A stretch of DNA of 42,629 nucleotides from Dethiosulfovibrio salsuginis (lineage in GTDB: Bacteria > Synergistota > Synergistia > Synergistales > Dethiosulfovibrionaceae), in contig NZ_FXBB01000024.1 of the NCBI RefSeq assembly GCF_900177735.1, positions 1 to 42,629 of the forward strand, written 5' to 3'. Below are positions 8,377-16,145 of the stretch, piece by piece. The notes under the pieces are model-generated. The model saw only the letters and a list, made by a program, of their open reading frames with translations, searched no databases and was not told the DNA's origin. Numbering within the stretch: the first letter of the stretch is position 1; each line of letters opens with the position of its first letter. A program made the position numbers and the translations under genes.

Positions 8377-10248
8377 TCAGCACAGAGCTTTTTCCATTAC
8401 CGAGCTGAGGTGGCGACTGAAGGCCGCTGGATCCTTTAGGGCTCCACCTTCCGCCAGAAGTGCCTGTCCGTACAGGACGTGACAGAAGGGGATCAGGCTC
8501 CCTTTATCTTCCTCCATCAGGGAGGTCATTTTCTTGAGGACCTGGTGAGATAGGTTTATCTCCAGGATTCTCTTGACCTCCGGGACGTCTTTGCCCATGG
8601 CTTTCATTATCCTCTCCATCTGAGGGGTCATGTCGTCCTCATCGCCTACGATACAGGCAGGAGAGGATTTGAGCCTGGAGGATATTTTCACGTCTTTAAC
8701 GGTGTCCTTCAGGGTCTCTTTTATGAAGCTCAGCAGGGAGGTCCCGTCCTCTTCAGGCTCTTCCTTGGGCTCCGATGCTCCCTGAGAGGCCGATTTGAAG
8801 GATTTTTCGCCGAAACGAGCCCCTTGGACCCATATTTCATCCACCGGGTCCGCCAGGAGTAGAACCTCCTCACCGGCCTCAAGAAGTGCCTCTAGGTGGG
8901 GGGAGTTCCTGAGAATTTCCACCGACGGTCCGGTGATGTAGTGGATGTCCTCCTGATCGGCCTTCATTCTGGAGATATATTCTTCCAAGGTGGTCAGATC
9001 CTGCCCTGCGGTTGATGAGAAGAGGCAGAGTTTTTTTATCGCATCTCCGTTTCCGTCGTCCTGGGCGAGCCCTTCCTTTAGGACCGTGCCGAACTCTCGC
9101 CAGAAGGTCAGATACCTGTCTCTGTCGTCGGAGAGGATCTTTTTGAGGGACTGAAGGACCTTTCTGGTCACTCCCTTTTTTATGGCCCTTACCTGTCTGT
9201 CCTGCTGGAGTATCTCCCTTGAGACGTTAAGAGAGAGATCCTCCGAGTCGACCACCCCTCTGATGAATCGGAGGTAGCTGGGAACGATGTCCTTACAGTC
9301 CTCCATTATCAGGATCCTTTTGACGTAGAGGTTTACGCCGGAGGTGCCGTCCCTCATGAAAAGGTCGTAAGGAGCCTGAGAGGGTATAAACAGGAGGCCG
9401 TGCATCTGGGACATTCCCTCGGTGGTGAACACTATCCTCTCGAGAGGGTCTTTCCAGTCGTGGGCCACATGGCGATAGAACTGGCGATATTCTTCCTCCG
9501 ATACCTGATCCTCGGGCTTCATCCAGAGGGCTTTCATGGAGTTAAGGGTCTGGTCCTCAAGGACGGTCCCGCTCTCCTCTGCCTTAGGTTTTTCCACCTG
9601 CATTTTTATGGGGTAGGAGACGAAGTCGGAGTAAGACCGAACTATGTCCTGGATCACCCACTGGGAGGTGTAGTCCTTCAGGCCGTTTTCCGGGTCCGCC
9701 TCTTTTAGCTTTAAGGTAACCGTGGTCCCGCAGGTGGGCCTGTCGGCCTCCTCAAGGGTGTAGGTTCCATCCCCTGAGGACTCCCATCTCCAGCCTTTTT
9801 CCTCTCCCGCTTTCCTGGTGAGAAGAGTGACCCTGTCGGCCACCATAAAGGCGGAGTAGAATCCGACGCCGAACTGGCCTATGAGCATCTCCGCAGGATC
9901 TCCCTCTCTACGCTCTTTCAGCCTTTCGAGGAACTCTCTGGTTCCCGATTTGGCTATAGTGCCTATGTAGGCGATTATCTCATCTTTGGTCATACCTATT
10001 CCGTTGTCGGAGATCGAGAGGTTTCGGTCCTGCTGATCCCTGACTATACGGATGAAAGGATCCCCCGCCACCTCAGCGAGGTCGGGGTCGGTGAGAGACT
10101 GAAGGTGGAGCTTATCCAGAGCGTCCGATGCGTTAGAGATGAGCTCCCGGAGAAAAACGTCTTTGTTTGAGTAAACCGAGTAGATCATCATGTCCAGGAT
10201 CTGTTTTGCCTCGGTCTCAAAGCTGTAGGTTTCTTTCACGACACTCAT
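8377..10248 (-). CDS. htpG: Molecular chaperone HtpG (bacterial Hsp90)
   Basis: The 623-residue protein carries all GHKL ATPase motifs of Hsp90: ELISNASDALDKL, DNGIGMTKDE, GTIAKSGT and GQFGVGFYSAFMVAD. The middle domain (SLNVSREILQQDR, preceded by RFIRGVVDSEDL) and a normal C-terminal dimerisation domain follow. Length is standard for bacterial HtpG. It is a cytosolic ATP-dependent chaperone. GAGGAGGAATAGCC precedes the ATG. It stands between a lytic transglycosylase and the SSB-like gene, inside what is normally a continuous flagellar gene run. No heat-shock promoter or CIRCE element was recognised upstream. Confidence 0.97.
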   Translation of the reverse strand: MSVVKETYSFETEAKQILDMMIYSVYSNKDVFLRELISNASDALDKLHLQSLTDPDLAEVAGDPFIRIVRDQQDRNLSISDNGIGMTKDEIIAYIGTIAKSGTREFLERLKERREGDPAEMLIGQFGVGFYSAFMVADRVTLLTRKAGEEKGWRWESSGDGTYTLEEADRPTCGTTVTLKLKEADPENGLKDYTSQWVIQDIVRSYSDFVSYPIKMQVEKPKAEESGTVLEDQTLNSMKALWMKPEDQVSEEEYRQFYRHVAHDWKDPLERIVFTTEGMSQMHGLLFIPSQAPYDLFMRDGTSGVNLYVKRILIMEDCKDIVPSYLRFIRGVVDSEDLSLNVSREILQQDRQVRAIKKGVTRKVLQSLKKILSDDRDRYLTFWREFGTVLKEGLAQDDGNGDAIKKLCLFSSTAGQDLTTLEEYISRMKADQEDIHYITGPSVEILRNSPHLEALLEAGEEVLLLADPVDEIWVQGARFGEKSFKSASQGASEPKEEPEEDGTSLLSFIKETLKDTVKDVKISSRLKSSPACIVGDEDDMTPQMERIMKAMGKDVPEVKRILEINLSHQVLKKMTSLMEEDKGSLIPFCHVLYGQALLAEGGALKDPAAFSRHLSSVMEKALC

Positions 10249-10278
10249 CGTGGCTATTCCTCCTCCTGTTTTCGTTTT

Positions 10279-10908
10279 TTAAATTCTCTGCAACTCTTTT
10301 TTGAAGGTGCTCTTGTATCCCATGATCTTCCTTACGTAGCGGGTTCCCGAGGTGCCTAGATATCGGTGGAGAGCTTTGTCCATGTTTCCACCGCTGTCGT
10401 TTAGGTATCTTGACAGTATCCAGGTTCCAACTAGTATGTTGTTTCTCGGGACCATCAGGTCGTTTAAGGTCTTTATCCAGGGGAATTTTGCTGCTATGGA
10501 TTTTTTATGTACATTCCAGTTTATCTGCATAAGGCCGTGGGCGTATCTGGACCGGGCGTTAGGCCTTACGGTGGACTCTTTTACGATCATAGCGGCTATA
10601 AGGGCCGGATCGTTTATTCCGAACTGGGCACAGGCCTCCATTATGTAACCGGCGTACTGGATTCCCGCTGAGGTAGACACCTCTTTGTTATATCGCTGGA
10701 ATCCTTTAGCTATGGCCTTTAGCCTTTCGTCGGGCTTTGGCTCAGCCCTTTTCGCTACCGTGTAGGACGATCTGTACTGGTTTCTTATGTACTCGTCCAG
10801 TACCTTAGCTTTCTCCACATGGCTCTGAGCTAGCCCCGAGGGGGCAAAGATCAGCACCAGAAGCAAGGATAAAGCCAGGGCGGGGGGGGATTTTACAGCC
10901 ACGCTCAT
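10279..10908 (-). CDS. Secreted lytic transglycosylase-like protein
   Basis: The ATG at 10908 is preferred over one at 10959 because GGAGAG lies just upstream and it places a signal peptide at the N-terminus (MSVAVKSPP, a hydrophobic core ALALSLLLVLIFA, then cleavage near GLAQS). The mature domain has the SLT-type motifs ALIAAMIVKES, with the likely catalytic Glu, and YAHGLMQINWNVHK, then a C-terminal half with ILVGTWILSRYL and ALHRYLG. The protein is about 209 residues. It probably cleaves peptidoglycan outside the inner membrane. A non-coding mobile repeat begins 59 bases upstream and may separate the gene from, or supply, its promoter region. Confidence 0.75.
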   Translation of the reverse strand: MSVAVKSPPALALSLLLVLIFAPSGLAQSHVEKAKVLDEYIRNQYRSSYTVAKRAEPKPDERLKAIAKGFQRYNKEVSTSAGIQYAGYIMEACAQFGINDPALIAAMIVKESTVRPNARSRYAHGLMQINWNVHKKSIAAKFPWIKTLNDLMVPRNNILVGTWILSRYLNDSGGNMDKALHRYLGTSGTRYVRKIMGYKSTFKKELQRI

Positions 10909-10966
10909 CACTCTCCAGTTCCGTCGTTTTTCCGAGTAAAGCAGCTCCGGTTCCTGCATAGCTAAA

Positions 10967-11215
10967 GGGAACCTCTAAAAACTACCCTTCGAGTCCCCTC
11001 GAAGAGACCGTCCCGCCTGCGCCCTGTTTCGCCCAGGCGTATACTCGACCTGCCTGTTCCGTACGAACCGCCTCGGAGGGCACGTCCTGTGCCCCCTCGG
11101 CTTGGGGCGACGTCCTGTCGCCCCATTCGACTACACGACGGCAGGTCGAGTATACGGGCTCAAATGGGCTCCGTCGAAACGATCTCTCCGAGGATTAGAG
11201 TTTTTAGAGGTGCTC
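10967..11215 (+). mobile_element. Non-autonomous MITE-like repeat, copy 1 (249 bp)
   Basis: The ends are GGGAACCTCTAAAAACT and the complement of GAGCACCTCTAAAAACT, giving imperfect 17-bp terminal inverted repeats. TAAA flanks both sides (10963-10966 and 11216-11219) as a target duplication. Inside, a perfect 17-bp inverted repeat (11038-11054 and 11140-11156, CGTATACTCGACCTGCC) encloses two hairpins. One is GGGCAC-GTCCT-GTGCCC at 11078-11094 and the other GGGGCGAC-GTCCT-GTCGCCCC nearby, with the same loop. No coding frame is evident. A near-identical copy lies at 42308-42553 in opposite orientation. The element would be moved by a transposase encoded elsewhere. The 4-bp AT-rich duplication fits several DDE insertion-sequence families, and I cannot name one. 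Confidence 0.88.
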
Positions 11216-11411
11216 TAAAGCAAAACCGATGGCACTAAAAAGCTAAGAACTCCATACAAATCATGTAGCCAGGACAGAGATACGTCAACACGGAAAATAA
11301 ATTAGAATACCTAGGGTAAAAGCGAGTATATAGCTTTCCCTTAGGACTTTGAAGCCTTGGAAGGACAATTTTACAAGACCAAAGCATTGCCATCAAGGCC
11401 ACAGGGGGGAC
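11216..11411. other. Intergenic stretch without recognisable gene
   Basis: About 200 bases between the mobile repeat and the flgC terminator. I found no credible coding frame. A weak promoter-like TTGACG box on the minus strand could serve the downstream transglycosylase gene, but no good -10 partner is present. Confidence 0.5.
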
Positions 11412-11441
11412 AAAAAGAGAGCCCTGGATTTTAGGGCTCTC
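11412..11441 (-). terminator. Rho-independent terminator after flgC
   Basis: A perfect 9-bp stem (GAGAGCCCT and AGGGCTCTC, 7-base loop) is followed on the minus strand by TTTTTG. It lies 16 bases past the flgC stop and ends the codY-flgB-flgC transcript. It confirms that flgBC and fliE are transcriptionally separate here. Confidence 0.85.
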
Positions 11442-11456
11442 CGTAAGACCGATGGA

Positions 11457-11882
11457 TCACCCTTTCAGTATATCGAGGGCGTTGTTCCACATGTTTTTAG
11501 CCGAGTCGGTCACAGCTAAGTTGGCCTCGTAGGCTCGGCTAGCTACCATCATGTCCGCCATTTCCCTGACTACGCTGACGTTAGGCATAGACACATAGCC
11601 CTCGTCGTTAGAGTCGGGATGATCGGGCTGATAGACCAGCCTAGGGGCGGAGGATTCGTCTTTAGCGATCTCCGCTACTTTGACCCCTCCTTTGACCTTG
11701 CCGTCGCTGCCTATTTCGTCCAGTATCTGCTGAAAAACCGGAACCCGCCTGAGGTAAGGGCCCCCTTCAGGGGTTCTGGTGGTGTTGACGTTGGCCAAGT
11801 TCTGGGAGATGGTGTCCATCCAGAGCCTGTGGGCGGTCAGCGATGTTCCCGCTACGTCTATGGTGCTAAAGACTTTCATCAT
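11457..11882 (-). CDS. flgC: Flagellar proximal rod protein FlgC
   Basis: The 141-residue protein starts with the rod-family helix and carries MDTISQNLANVNTTRTPEGG, the characteristic N-terminal flagellar rod motif. Its C-terminal helix (VVREMADMMVASRAYEANL) is diagnostic of FlgC. FlgC forms part of the proximal rod with FlgB and FlgF. The start overlaps the flgB stop by 4 bases. Confidence 0.95.
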   Translation of the reverse strand: MMKVFSTIDVAGTSLTAHRLWMDTISQNLANVNTTRTPEGGPYLRRVPVFQQILDEIGSDGKVKGGVKVAEIAKDESSAPRLVYQPDHPDSNDEGYVSMPNVSVVREMADMMVASRAYEANLAVTDSAKNMWNNALDILKG

Positions 11883-12277
11883 CGTCCTCCTATGGCGGTT
11901 TTATAGATCGAGACTTTTTTGGTGAGAAATCTGGTCATGCCGGTGTATCCCAACCTGGCCTCGGTCATTTTTGCCATCTCTATCTCCGGGTCGACGTTGT
12001 TTCTGTCCAGCCTATAGAGCTGATCGATTATTCGATCCTCTCTGGGAACCACGTCCTCGGTGCTTTTGGCGTGAGTGGACATATGCTTAGGGTCCGTTGA
12101 CGCCATAGGCAACCGGTCAGGGCCGTTTATGACGTCGTTTAACTGGTCCTCGAAGGAGACCTCCCGTCTGGCGTAGCCAGGGGTGTTGACGTTAGCCAGG
12201 TTCTGACCGACAGCCCTGAACCTGTGGGACAGGCCCTGAAGGTCTTTTTCCATGATTTTCCATGTTTTATCGAACAA
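11879..12277 (-). CDS. flgB: Flagellar proximal rod protein FlgB
   Basis: The protein has the FlgB pattern: an N-terminal helix, then VGQNLANVNTPGYARREVSF, a variable middle and a C-terminal helix. I chose the TTG start at 12277 (product MFDKTWKIME...) because GGAGGTGG lies about eight bases upstream; a GTG at 12286 would sit inside the ribosome site. The product is about 132 residues, normal for FlgB. codY lies 42 bases upstream, so the two are probably cotranscribed, as in Bacillus. Confidence 0.92.
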   Translation of the reverse strand: MFDKTWKIMEKDLQGLSHRFRAVGQNLANVNTPGYARREVSFEDQLNDVINGPDRLPMASTDPKHMSTHAKSTEDVVPREDRIIDQLYRLDRNNVDPEIEMAKMTEARLGYTGMTRFLTKKVSIYKTAIGGR

Positions 12278-12318
12278 AAAAACCACCTCCGGTCAGAGAG
12301 CTTCTGGCTAAGAGAGAG

Positions 12319-13152
12319 TTACTCTTCCTCCTCCTGGGAGAACTCCAGCCCAAGCTCCTCTATAAACAGGGGACTGAGAACCTTTATAAAGGTACCTTTC
12401 ATTCCCAGGCTCCTGCTCTCTATTATACCCGCACTTTCCAGTTTGCGAAGGGCATTTACGATCACGCTTCTGGTTACTCCTACCCTGTCGGCGACTTTGC
12501 TGGCGATGACGACGCCCTCGTAGGATCCAAGTTCACGGATGATGTGCTTGATGGATTCGACTTCCGAGTAGGAAAGGGCTCTCATGGCCATCTGGACGAC
12601 CAGTCTCTCCCTGGCTCTCTCCTCTATGACTTTGGTCCTGTCGTGAAGTATCTCTATTCCAACCAGGGTTGCCAGGTATTCGGCCATTACGAAGTCCTTG
12701 GTGTGGAAGGTGTCGCCAAAGCGGACGAGCATGAGGGTTCCAAGACGCTCGGCGGCTCCGTAGATAGGCACGAAAAGGGCGTCTTTCTCAGGGCCTTCCT
12801 CTTTATCCTTAGGATCGTCGAAAATATAGGCGTCAGGCTTGCTCATGAGGGTCTCTCTCTGCTGGTTGAGCCTCTCCATGAAGCTCTCAGGCATGTAGCC
12901 TTTCTCCAGGAAAGCCGCTATGGCCTCGGAGTGATACTGGCTGACCCAGGAGTAACCCATTATCTGGCCCTCTCTGCTCAATATGTAGACGTTAGCGGTG
13001 GAGAACTCCCCTAGGAGCTTCGCCAGCTTGCTGTAGTCCGGCTTGGTTCCCTCTCTCCTGCTCTGAAGAGCCCTGCCTACTAGCCTGGTCTTTTCAAGCA
13101 AATCCTGCATTTCGTCCGCACAGCTTACTACATTAGTCTTTATATCTTCCAC
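12319..13152 (-). CDS. codY: GTP- and branched-chain-amino-acid-sensing regulator CodY
   Basis: The 277-residue protein has an N-terminal GAF-type sensory domain and a C-terminal winged helix. The winged helix includes SKVADRVGVTRSVIVNALR, KLESAGIIES and RSLGMKGTFIKVL, almost identical to the classical CodY recognition segment. CodY represses nutrient-scavenging genes when GTP and isoleucine are plentiful. The start is GTG at 13152, with GGAGGG upstream. The gene lies between hslU and flgB, the same order as clpY-codY-flgB in Bacillus. CodY is best known from low-GC Gram-positive bacteria, so its presence in an apparent synergistete is notable, though I believe others carry it. Confidence 0.95.
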   Translation of the reverse strand: MEDIKTNVVSCADEMQDLLEKTRLVGRALQSRREGTKPDYSKLAKLLGEFSTANVYILSREGQIMGYSWVSQYHSEAIAAFLEKGYMPESFMERLNQQRETLMSKPDAYIFDDPKDKEEGPEKDALFVPIYGAAERLGTLMLVRFGDTFHTKDFVMAEYLATLVGIEILHDRTKVIEERARERLVVQMAMRALSYSEVESIKHIIRELGSYEGVVIASKVADRVGVTRSVIVNALRKLESAGIIESRSLGMKGTFIKVLSPLFIEELGLEFSQEEEE

Positions 13153-13183
13153 GTAAAACCCTCCTTGATTTTCCTTGCTTTCA

Positions 13184-14596
13184 CTAAAGCAGGTATCTTC
13201 TTACGTCGCTGTCTTTTACGAGAGGACCGAGCTTATCCTGGACCATCGATCGATCCAGAGTGAGGGTCTCTCCCTGTCTCTCTGGAGCGGAAAAGCTTAT
13301 TTCCTCCAGAAGCTGCTCTATCATGGTATGGAGCCGCCTGGCCCCTATGTTTTCCATTTCGGCGTTCATTCTCTCCGCCAGAGAGGCTATTTCGTCCACT
13401 CCGTCGTCGGTGAACACCAGTTTTACCTTTTCAGTTCCCAGCAAAGCCTCGTACTGCTGGAGCAGGCTGTGGTGGGGTTCGGTTAGTATCCTGGAGAGCT
13501 GGCCTTTGTCCAGAGGTTCGAGCTCGACCCTTATGGGGAACCTTCCCTGAAGCTCTGGGACCAGGTCCGAGGGCTTGGTCTGATGGAACGCTCCGGCCGC
13601 AATGAAGAGTATGTGGTCCGTGGAGACCTGGCCGTGTTTGGTCTGTACCGTGCAACCCTCTACCACCGGAAGGAGGTCCCTCTGGACTCCGTCACGGCTG
13701 ACGTCGTGGCCTCCTGAGGATCCTTTTGAGACTATTTTGTCTATCTCGTCGATAAAGACGATACCCTCTTCCTGGGCTTTTTCGAGCCCAAGCCTGGTGG
13801 CGGCCTCTCCGTCTATGAGTTTTTCCGCTTCCTCTCCCTGAAGGACCCTGAGGGCGTCTTTGACCTTCATGGTTCGCCGTTTTTTCTTTTTAGGCATGAG
13901 GCCCCCCAGCATTTCGCCGATGTTCATGCCCATTTCGTCCATGCCCATTCCGCCCATCATAGGGATACCGAGCTGGTGGCTCTCCTGGACCTCTATCTCC
14001 ACTTCCCGATCGTCCAGCTTGCCCTGGGCCAGGAGGTCCATGAGCTTGGACCTGGTGGACTCCCTCATACGGTCTTCCTCCGGCGTCTCGGGCTCGGCGT
14101 CCTGTTGGTCACCGCTAAGGCCTTTCATGACGCTCATGAAGGTCGGGATACCGCCGCCTTGGGGCTTTCTGGAGGGGACCAAAAAGTCTATAACCCTCTC
14201 TCTGGCCTTCTCCATGGCGGGCTCCTGAACGTCTTCGAGCATCTTCTTTCGGACCATCTGAATGGACATCTCAACCAGGTCTCGAATCATCGATTCGACG
14301 TCTCGGCCCACGTAGCCTACCTCGGTGAACTTAGTGGCCTCCACCTTGACGAAAGGGGCGTTCACTAGCTCCGCCAGGCGACGGGCGATCTCGGTTTTAC
14401 CTACCCCAGTAGGCCCTACCATGAGGATGTTTTTAGGGGATATCTCCCTTGCGAGTTCGGGCTCCAGCAGTCTCCGTCTCATTCTGTTTCTGAGGGCTAC
14501 AGCGACCGCCCTTTTGGCTCTGTCCTGACCTACTATGTAGCGGTCAAGGTATTTGACTATCGCCGAGGGGATCAGGGAGTTTCCGTTTAAAGGCAT
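13184..14596 (-). CDS. hslU: ATP-dependent protease ATPase subunit HslU (ClpY)
   Basis: The protein begins [18 protein letters not shown] at ATG 14596, which shares its A with the hslV stop (TGATG). The frame stays open upstream, but that part is only the hslV shadow. The roughly 470-residue product has the Walker A motif GPTGVGKTEIARR, an intermediate I-domain insertion with Gly/Met-rich and KKKKRR segments, the Walker B motif IVFIDEIDKI, and sensor and C-terminal motifs ending SDVRRYLL. HslU hexamers unfold substrates and feed them into the HslV chamber. Length and motifs are normal. Confidence 0.97.
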   Translation of the reverse strand: MPLNGNSLIPSAIVKYLDRYIVGQDRAKRAVAVALRNRMRRRLLEPELAREISPKNILMVGPTGVGKTEIARRLAELVNAPFVKVEATKFTEVGYVGRDVESMIRDLVEMSIQMVRKKMLEDVQEPAMEKARERVIDFLVPSRKPQGGGIPTFMSVMKGLSGDQQDAEPETPEEDRMRESTRSKLMDLLAQGKLDDREVEIEVQESHQLGIPMMGGMGMDEMGMNIGEMLGGLMPKKKKRRTMKVKDALRVLQGEEAEKLIDGEAATRLGLEKAQEEGIVFIDEIDKIVSKGSSGGHDVSRDGVQRDLLPVVEGCTVQTKHGQVSTDHILFIAAGAFHQTKPSDLVPELQGRFPIRVELEPLDKGQLSRILTEPHHSLLQQYEALLGTEKVKLVFTDDGVDEIASLAERMNAEMENIGARRLHTMIEQLLEEISFSAPERQGETLTLDRSMVQDKLGPLVKDSDVRRYLL

Positions 14597-15126
14597 CACC
14601 GTAGCACCTCCATGGATATAACGTCGTCGGTGTAGATACAGATACTGGCGGCGATCCCCAGGGATTTTTTGGCTATGATGTCGACGGTCCAGTCGCTGCA
14701 TTCGAGGTATGCCCTGGCCGCCGCAAGGGCGTAGGCCGCCCCGGAGCCGATGGCCGCAGCGTCGTGCTCGGGCTCTATTATGTCTCCCGCACCGGAGAGG
14801 AGGATCGTATGCTGTCTGTCGGCCACCAGCATCATGGCCTCCAGACGGCGAAGCATTCTGTCGGTTCTCCACTGCTTTCCCAGCTCTACCGCCGCCCTCA
14901 TGAGGTTGCCGCTGTGCTCGTCGAGTTTTTTCTCGAAGAGCTCAAGCAAGGTCATGGCGTCGGCGGTGGATCCGGCGAAGCCGGCCAACACCGATCCACC
15001 GTGGAGTCGCCTCACCTTTACGGTATTGGATTTGATTATCTGGTTTCCTAAGGTCATCTGACCGTCTCCGGCCATGGCGACGGTGCTCCCTTTTCTGACG
15101 CAGAGTATCGTTGTTCCTTCAAACAT
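14596..15126 (-). CDS. hslV: ATP-dependent protease peptidase subunit HslV (ClpQ)
   Basis: The start at ATG 15126 is supported by GGAGGT eight bases upstream, lying inside the end of xerC; an earlier ATG at 15162 would add an atypical tail. The roughly 176-residue product begins MFEGTTIL, so the conserved Thr-Thr-Ile is preceded by a four-residue leader that must be removed to expose the catalytic N-terminal threonine. The family motifs [13 protein letters not shown] and [21 protein letters not shown] follow. HslV forms the proteolytic double ring capped by HslU. It is translationally coupled to hslU. Confidence 0.95.
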   Translation of the reverse strand: MFEGTTILCVRKGSTVAMAGDGQMTLGNQIIKSNTVKVRRLHGGSVLAGFAGSTADAMTLLELFEKKLDEHSGNLMRAAVELGKQWRTDRMLRRLEAMMLVADRQHTILLSGAGDIIEPEHDAAAIGSGAAYALAAARAYLECSDWTVDIIAKKSLGIAASICIYTDDVISMEVLR

Positions 15127-15130
15127 CTTA

Positions 15131-16006
15131 TCAACCTCCAGCCCTTGGATGGGCCGATTCATAGCTGGACCTCAGGTGCTGAGCGGTTATCCGAAGATAT
15201 ACCTGGGTTGTGGTGAGGTGCTCGTGCCCAAGCAGCTCCTGAACGACCCGAAGGGACGCTCCGCCCTCCAGGAGATGGGTGGCGAAGCTGTGCCTGAGAG
15301 AGTGAGGAGACACGTCGCTCAGACCCGCTCTGGCAGCCGCTTCCACAACGATTCTGTGGACGGTCCTGACGGTCAGGTGGCCGCCCCGCTTGCCTGGAAA
15401 GACAAAGTAATCGTTAGGGGACTGGGCCTTTATGCCCATCAACGCTTTTTGGGCCATAGAGCAGAATGGGACCGCCCTCTCTTTGGAGCCTTTTCCCATA
15501 ACCTTGAGCCATCGCTCCTCGAGCTCTAGGTCCTCCCACTTGAGGGAGACCACCTCCGCTACCCTAAGTCCGCTTCCGTACATGAGCTCCAACAGGGCGC
15601 CGTTTCTAAGGCCCTGGTCGGAGTCGTATGCCATGTCTATGACCTTAAAAACCTCTTTCACCGATATAGCTCTAGGAAGTCTCTCGGAGATAGAGGGCCC
15701 CCGAACCCTGCTCGAGGGGTCTCTGTCTATGAGGCCCTCTTTTTTGAGGTGCTTCATCAGGCTTTTTACGGCGGAGAGCTTTCTGTTGACCGACGCCGGA
15801 GCAAATCCGTATCCTGAGAGGGTCCTTATGAAGCTCCTGATAAGGTTTATCTCCAGATCCTCGAGGAAGGGCTTTTCCTGGCCCTCCAGGTAGTCGGAGA
15901 ACTGTACCAGATCCACGCCGTAATTTGTGACCGTATGGATAGAAGCACCAGAGCTTTGAATACGATGAATAAATCCATCTATAGCGTCACAAATATGAAT
16001 ACTCAT
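15131..16006 (-). CDS. xerC: Tyrosine recombinase XerC/XerD family
   Basis: The product is about 291 residues from ATG 16006 ([12 protein letters not shown]). The frame is open to 16126, but that part crosses the upstream terminator. The N-terminal SAM-like core-binding domain spans about residues 1-90. The catalytic domain shows the first Arg in [13 protein letters not shown], a Lys in VMGKGSKER, the [11 protein letters not shown] box, [14 protein letters not shown] and the nucleophilic Tyr at its end. Such recombinases resolve chromosome dimers at dif. Its place before hslV-hslU-codY matches codV of Bacillus. Whether it is XerC or XerD cannot be settled from one window. A TACAAT box ends only a few bases before the ATG, so the transcript could be nearly leaderless; this is tentative. 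Confidence 0.9.
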   Translation of the reverse strand: MSIHICDAIDGFIHRIQSSGASIHTVTNYGVDLVQFSDYLEGQEKPFLEDLEINLIRSFIRTLSGYGFAPASVNRKLSAVKSLMKHLKKEGLIDRDPSSRVRGPSISERLPRAISVKEVFKVIDMAYDSDQGLRNGALLELMYGSGLRVAEVVSLKWEDLELEERWLKVMGKGSKERAVPFCSMAQKALMGIKAQSPNDYFVFPGKRGGHLTVRTVHRIVVEAAARAGLSDVSPHSLRHSFATHLLEGGASLRVVQELLGHEHLTTTQVYLRITAQHLRSSYESAHPRAGG

Positions 16007-16056
16007 TGCGGTATTGTACCACCCTGAAACAAATATGTACACCCATTCGGAAAAAT

Positions 16057-16086
16057 CGAAAAAGGAGGGGTATCCCTCCTTTTTCG
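16057..16086. terminator. Strong terminator between trmFO and xerC
   Basis: A perfect 13-bp stem (CGAAAAAGGAGGG, loop GTAT, CCCTCCTTTTTCG) is followed on the minus strand by a further T run. It lies 60 bases past the trmFO stop and ends the topA-trmFO transcript. The xerC-hslVU-codY unit must therefore start from its own promoter in the 50 bases that follow. Confidence 0.9.
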
Positions 16087-16145
16087 GTATCCATCGATCT
16101 AGGCGTGACGAGGAATGATACCACAAAACCCTACAATTGGGAATA

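Noticed and set aside
11038..11156. The hairpin cluster in the mobile repeat as a possible CRISPR or riboswitch
   Set aside because: There are only two hairpins with different stems and no spacers. The whole unit has terminal repeats and target duplications and recurs as a mobile element.
12262..13014. A 250-codon open frame on the plus strand
   Set aside because: It is the shadow of codY on the opposite strand.
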